Positions 6,091 to 7,145 of a stretch of 7,145 nt of DNA are shown here, one piece after another. The position numbers were made by a program, and so were the translations under genes. The first letter of the stretch is position 1. Each line of letters begins with the position of its first letter. The stretch comes from a candidate division WWE3 bacterium (GTDB lineage: Bacteria; Patescibacteriota; WWE3; UBA101185; UBA10185). The DNA lies in assembly GCA_003564915.1 (NCBI GenBank), contig PXDX01000049.1:1-7145 (forward strand), written 5' to 3'. The notes beneath the pieces are model-generated. The model did not search any database and was not told where the DNA came from. It saw nothing but the letters and a program-made list of their open reading frames with translations.

Positions 6091-6579
6091 TTGCGCTTGC
6101 GCCGTCCACCACAATCCACCATTGATCAGGTCCATATTTCCCGTGACGGGGAGTATGCGATCATCGAGCATGCAGATTCAGCCTATGGAACGGTGAACCT
6201 CAAGCTCGGGCCCGAGATTGCGGCGATGTCGGATCTCGAAATCCTGCGGGCTTTCAACGACGTTATCGCTGCGCAAGAGGCCAGCATTGCCGATCCTGCG
6301 AACCGACCGGTCGAGATCCCCAAAGGACGCCCGCAGATCGAATTGTTGGAGCAGTATCAGGAATGGTCAACGCGAGGCCATGTGCTTAAATGCGTGGTGT
6401 CAGATAACGAGGATGGCGATCTTGTCGTTTATGTCGATGACCAGGCGCTTGATGCTGAGGCCTTTCTGCAGCTGATCCGACCCTTTGCTGGCTGGGGGAT
6501 GCGCATCACGTTCATGGACGAGTCGCAAATCCATGATGAACCGGACGTGATCCTGCGCGATCCCGATGACAAGGAGTGA
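6091..6579 (+). CDS. Conserved-looking protein of unknown function, 162 residues, acidic
   Basis: I do not recognise a named family. The frame is open from 6070 to 6579; TTG at 6091 is taken as start because GGAG (6080-6083) lies seven bases ahead and no ATG or GTG occurs before the well-structured part. Another TTG is at 6097. From about residue 11 the sequence is IDQVHISRDGEYAIIEHAD, then LKLGPEIAAMSDLEILRAF, a stretch with EIPKGRPQIE, and VLKCVVSDNEDGDLVVYVDD, ending in a tail rich in Asp and Glu. The pattern is a soluble alpha/beta protein with no signal or membrane segment. FAGWGMRITFMDE (about 142-154) is a distinctive late motif. It stands alone, with no operon partner. The TTG start and close upstream stop leave open that the 5' end was cut by rearrangement. 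Confidence 0.8.
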   Translation: MRLRRPPQSTIDQVHISRDGEYAIIEHADSAYGTVNLKLGPEIAAMSDLEILRAFNDVIAAQEASIADPANRPVEIPKGRPQIELLEQYQEWSTRGHVLKCVVSDNEDGDLVVYVDDQALDAEAFLQLIRPFAGWGMRITFMDESQIHDEPDVILRDPDDKE

Positions 6580-6846
6580 GTGCGGCAGTGTTTTGGATGG
6601 CGTCAACGCAAGACGGCAACATAACTCTGCGTGGTGCTAAAGCGGTACTGCCACCCTGCGGGCACTATCGCGCTCGCACTGACGCCATAGCGTGCAACGG
6701 CGCCGTTTCCCCAGGCATTGCGTTGCACTGGCGAGCGCCTGCACGCGAACTGCACGCTTTGGTGCAGGCGGCATGCGTCATTCTGAAGTGACGTGCATCC
6801 ACGAGTGGTGTTCTCCCGGCAGACCATGTGGCGTCGGGCTACCGCG
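6580..6846. other. Gene-free stretch with two consecutive hairpins
   Basis: This lies between the stops of the unknown gene and the spanin-like gene. Open frames cross it on both strands but have no ribosome site, no family motif and odd composition. GTGCAACG (6692-6699) pairs with CGTTGCAC (6721-6728), and CGCCTGCAC (6736-6744) pairs with GTGCAGGCG (6762-6770). Both stems are perfect and all arms share TGCA. No T-run follows on either strand. They may end transcription of one of the two convergent genes or form a small RNA. Confidence 0.5.
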
Positions 6847-7041
6847 CTACCAGCAGCCGCGGCGCTGGCCGTAGCGATTATGTGCAAGAACAGCTTCCGC
6901 ATCGACCTCGGTCATGGCGTCGATTGTGGCAGCATTGAGGAAGATCGGCCGCCAGCCCGCGCAATCAATTCCGCCGCTGCCAGTCGGCGCGCAGCCGATC
7001 ATGAGCATTGCCATCGCGAGCAACAGTGCGGTCAATCTCAT
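6847..7041 (-). CDS. Phage-type outer-membrane spanin-like lipoprotein (Rz1-type)
   Basis: The 64-residue product starts at ATG 7041 with AAAGGA about seven bases ahead. Residues 1-16 are hydrophobic (RLTALLLAMAMLMIG) and Cys17 follows as a lipobox (MIGC, slightly unusual Met at -3). The mature part is only 48 residues: a Ser/Gly-rich start, then CAGWRPIFL, a helix-like segment, VLAHNRYG and a final GCW. This arrangement recalls small lipoproteins in lysis cassettes of Rhodobacteraceae prophages, from memory of that family. It overlaps the preceding gene out of frame by 77 bases, as Rz1 genes often overlap Rz. By analogy it would sit in the outer membrane and, with its partner, fuse the two membranes at lysis. 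No endolysin or holin is in the window. Confidence 0.65.
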   Translation of the reverse strand: MRLTALLLAMAMLMIGCAPTGSGGIDCAGWRPIFLNAATIDAMTEVDAEAVLAHNRYGQRRGCW

Positions 7042-7144
7042 CGCGTGTCCTTTCGCGCATATAGGCGTCGGTCATCTCGTCCACGTCCCGGCGCTTGTGT
7101 GCGTCGGACCGCCCCTTCAGATAGGCGAACAGCACCATGGCCTT
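6965..7144 (-). CDS. Inner-membrane spanin-like protein (Rz-type), C-terminal part, runs off the right edge
   Basis: The frame enters at the edge and ends at TGA 6967-6965. The visible part reads KAMVLFAYLKGRSDAHKRR, then DVDEMTDAYMRERTRDEIDR and ends DRLRADWQRRN. A short hydrophobic piece followed by a highly charged, helix-prone segment fits the end of a membrane segment and a periplasmic coiled coil, as in small i-spanins. ATG at 7138 could start a 57-residue version, but the hydrophobic part would then be too short, so the true start probably lies outside. It overlaps the lipoprotein gene, which begins inside it in another frame. The identity rests on size, charge pattern and this overlap. 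Confidence 0.55.
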   Translation of the reverse strand, partial: KAMVLFAYLKGRSDAHKRRDVDEMTDAYMRERTRDEIDRTVARDGNAHDRLRADWQRRN

Positions 7145-7145
7145 G

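Noticed and set aside
5690..6112. Minus-strand frames of 93-140 codons across the gene-free stretch
   Set aside because: They run through the umuC relic, the promoter and part of the lipoprotein gene, show no domain and have no good ribosome site.
6070..6123. A tRNA or tmRNA end at the run ending in CCACCA
   Set aside because: There is no T-loop consensus, no matching acceptor stem and the bases fall inside the start of a good coding frame.
6603..6902. A 99-codon minus-strand frame ahead of the hairpins
   Set aside because: It overlaps the better supported lipoprotein gene in another frame and shows no convincing motif; its Cys/Arg/Ser-rich composition looks like a chance frame.

Overview
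The window looks like an accessory, IS-rich stretch of a GC-rich alphaproteobacterial genome, most likely Rhodobacteraceae-like. The lineage is an inference from GC-rich codon use, the style of the IS701 and IS21 proteins, and small lysis-type proteins at the right end that resemble those of Rhodobacteraceae prophages. No rRNA, tRNA or CRISPR repeat array is visible.

Left part (1-1302, minus strand): the N-terminal half of a CRISPR-Cas type I nuclease-helicase, Cas3. It has a complete HD nuclease domain followed by the first helicase motifs (Walker A, DEVH box). The gene runs off the left edge, so any other cas genes must lie outside. Its upstream region (1303-1518) is short and ends at a transposon remnant.

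Middle (about 1519-5129): two nested or abutting insertion sequences. A decayed IS701-family element (minus strand) has two frameshifts in its transposase. It is cut at its 5' side, just ahead of the first catalytic aspartate, by an apparently intact IS21-family element. That element has multiple terminal repeats, istA, and istB overlapping istA by 3 bases. The IS21 element has no target duplication. Its other flank is not the rest of the IS701 element but the last quarter of a umuC-like gene, so material has been lost or rearranged at this point.

Right part (5130-7145): the umuC 3' remnant; a small convergent lipoprotein gene with an SH3-like domain and a recognisable promoter; and a second, diverged copy of the last ~14 codons of umuC, sharing a 17-bp exact repeat with the first. 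Then come ~160 bp without a gene, an unrecognised acidic protein gene with a TTG start (6091-6579), and a ~265-bp gap containing two hairpins. Last, on the minus strand, is a pair of overlapping small genes that look like phage spanins (Rz/Rz1-type); the inner-membrane partner runs off the right edge.

The genes do not form one pathway. The picture is a CRISPR locus, a broken SOS polymerase gene and a prophage edge brought together or scarred by IS activity. The points most worth checking are the IS21 junction that joins IS701 to umuC, the repeated umuC 3' end around the lipoprotein gene, and the unknown 162-residue protein. I see no clear new defence or other multi-gene system in the window.
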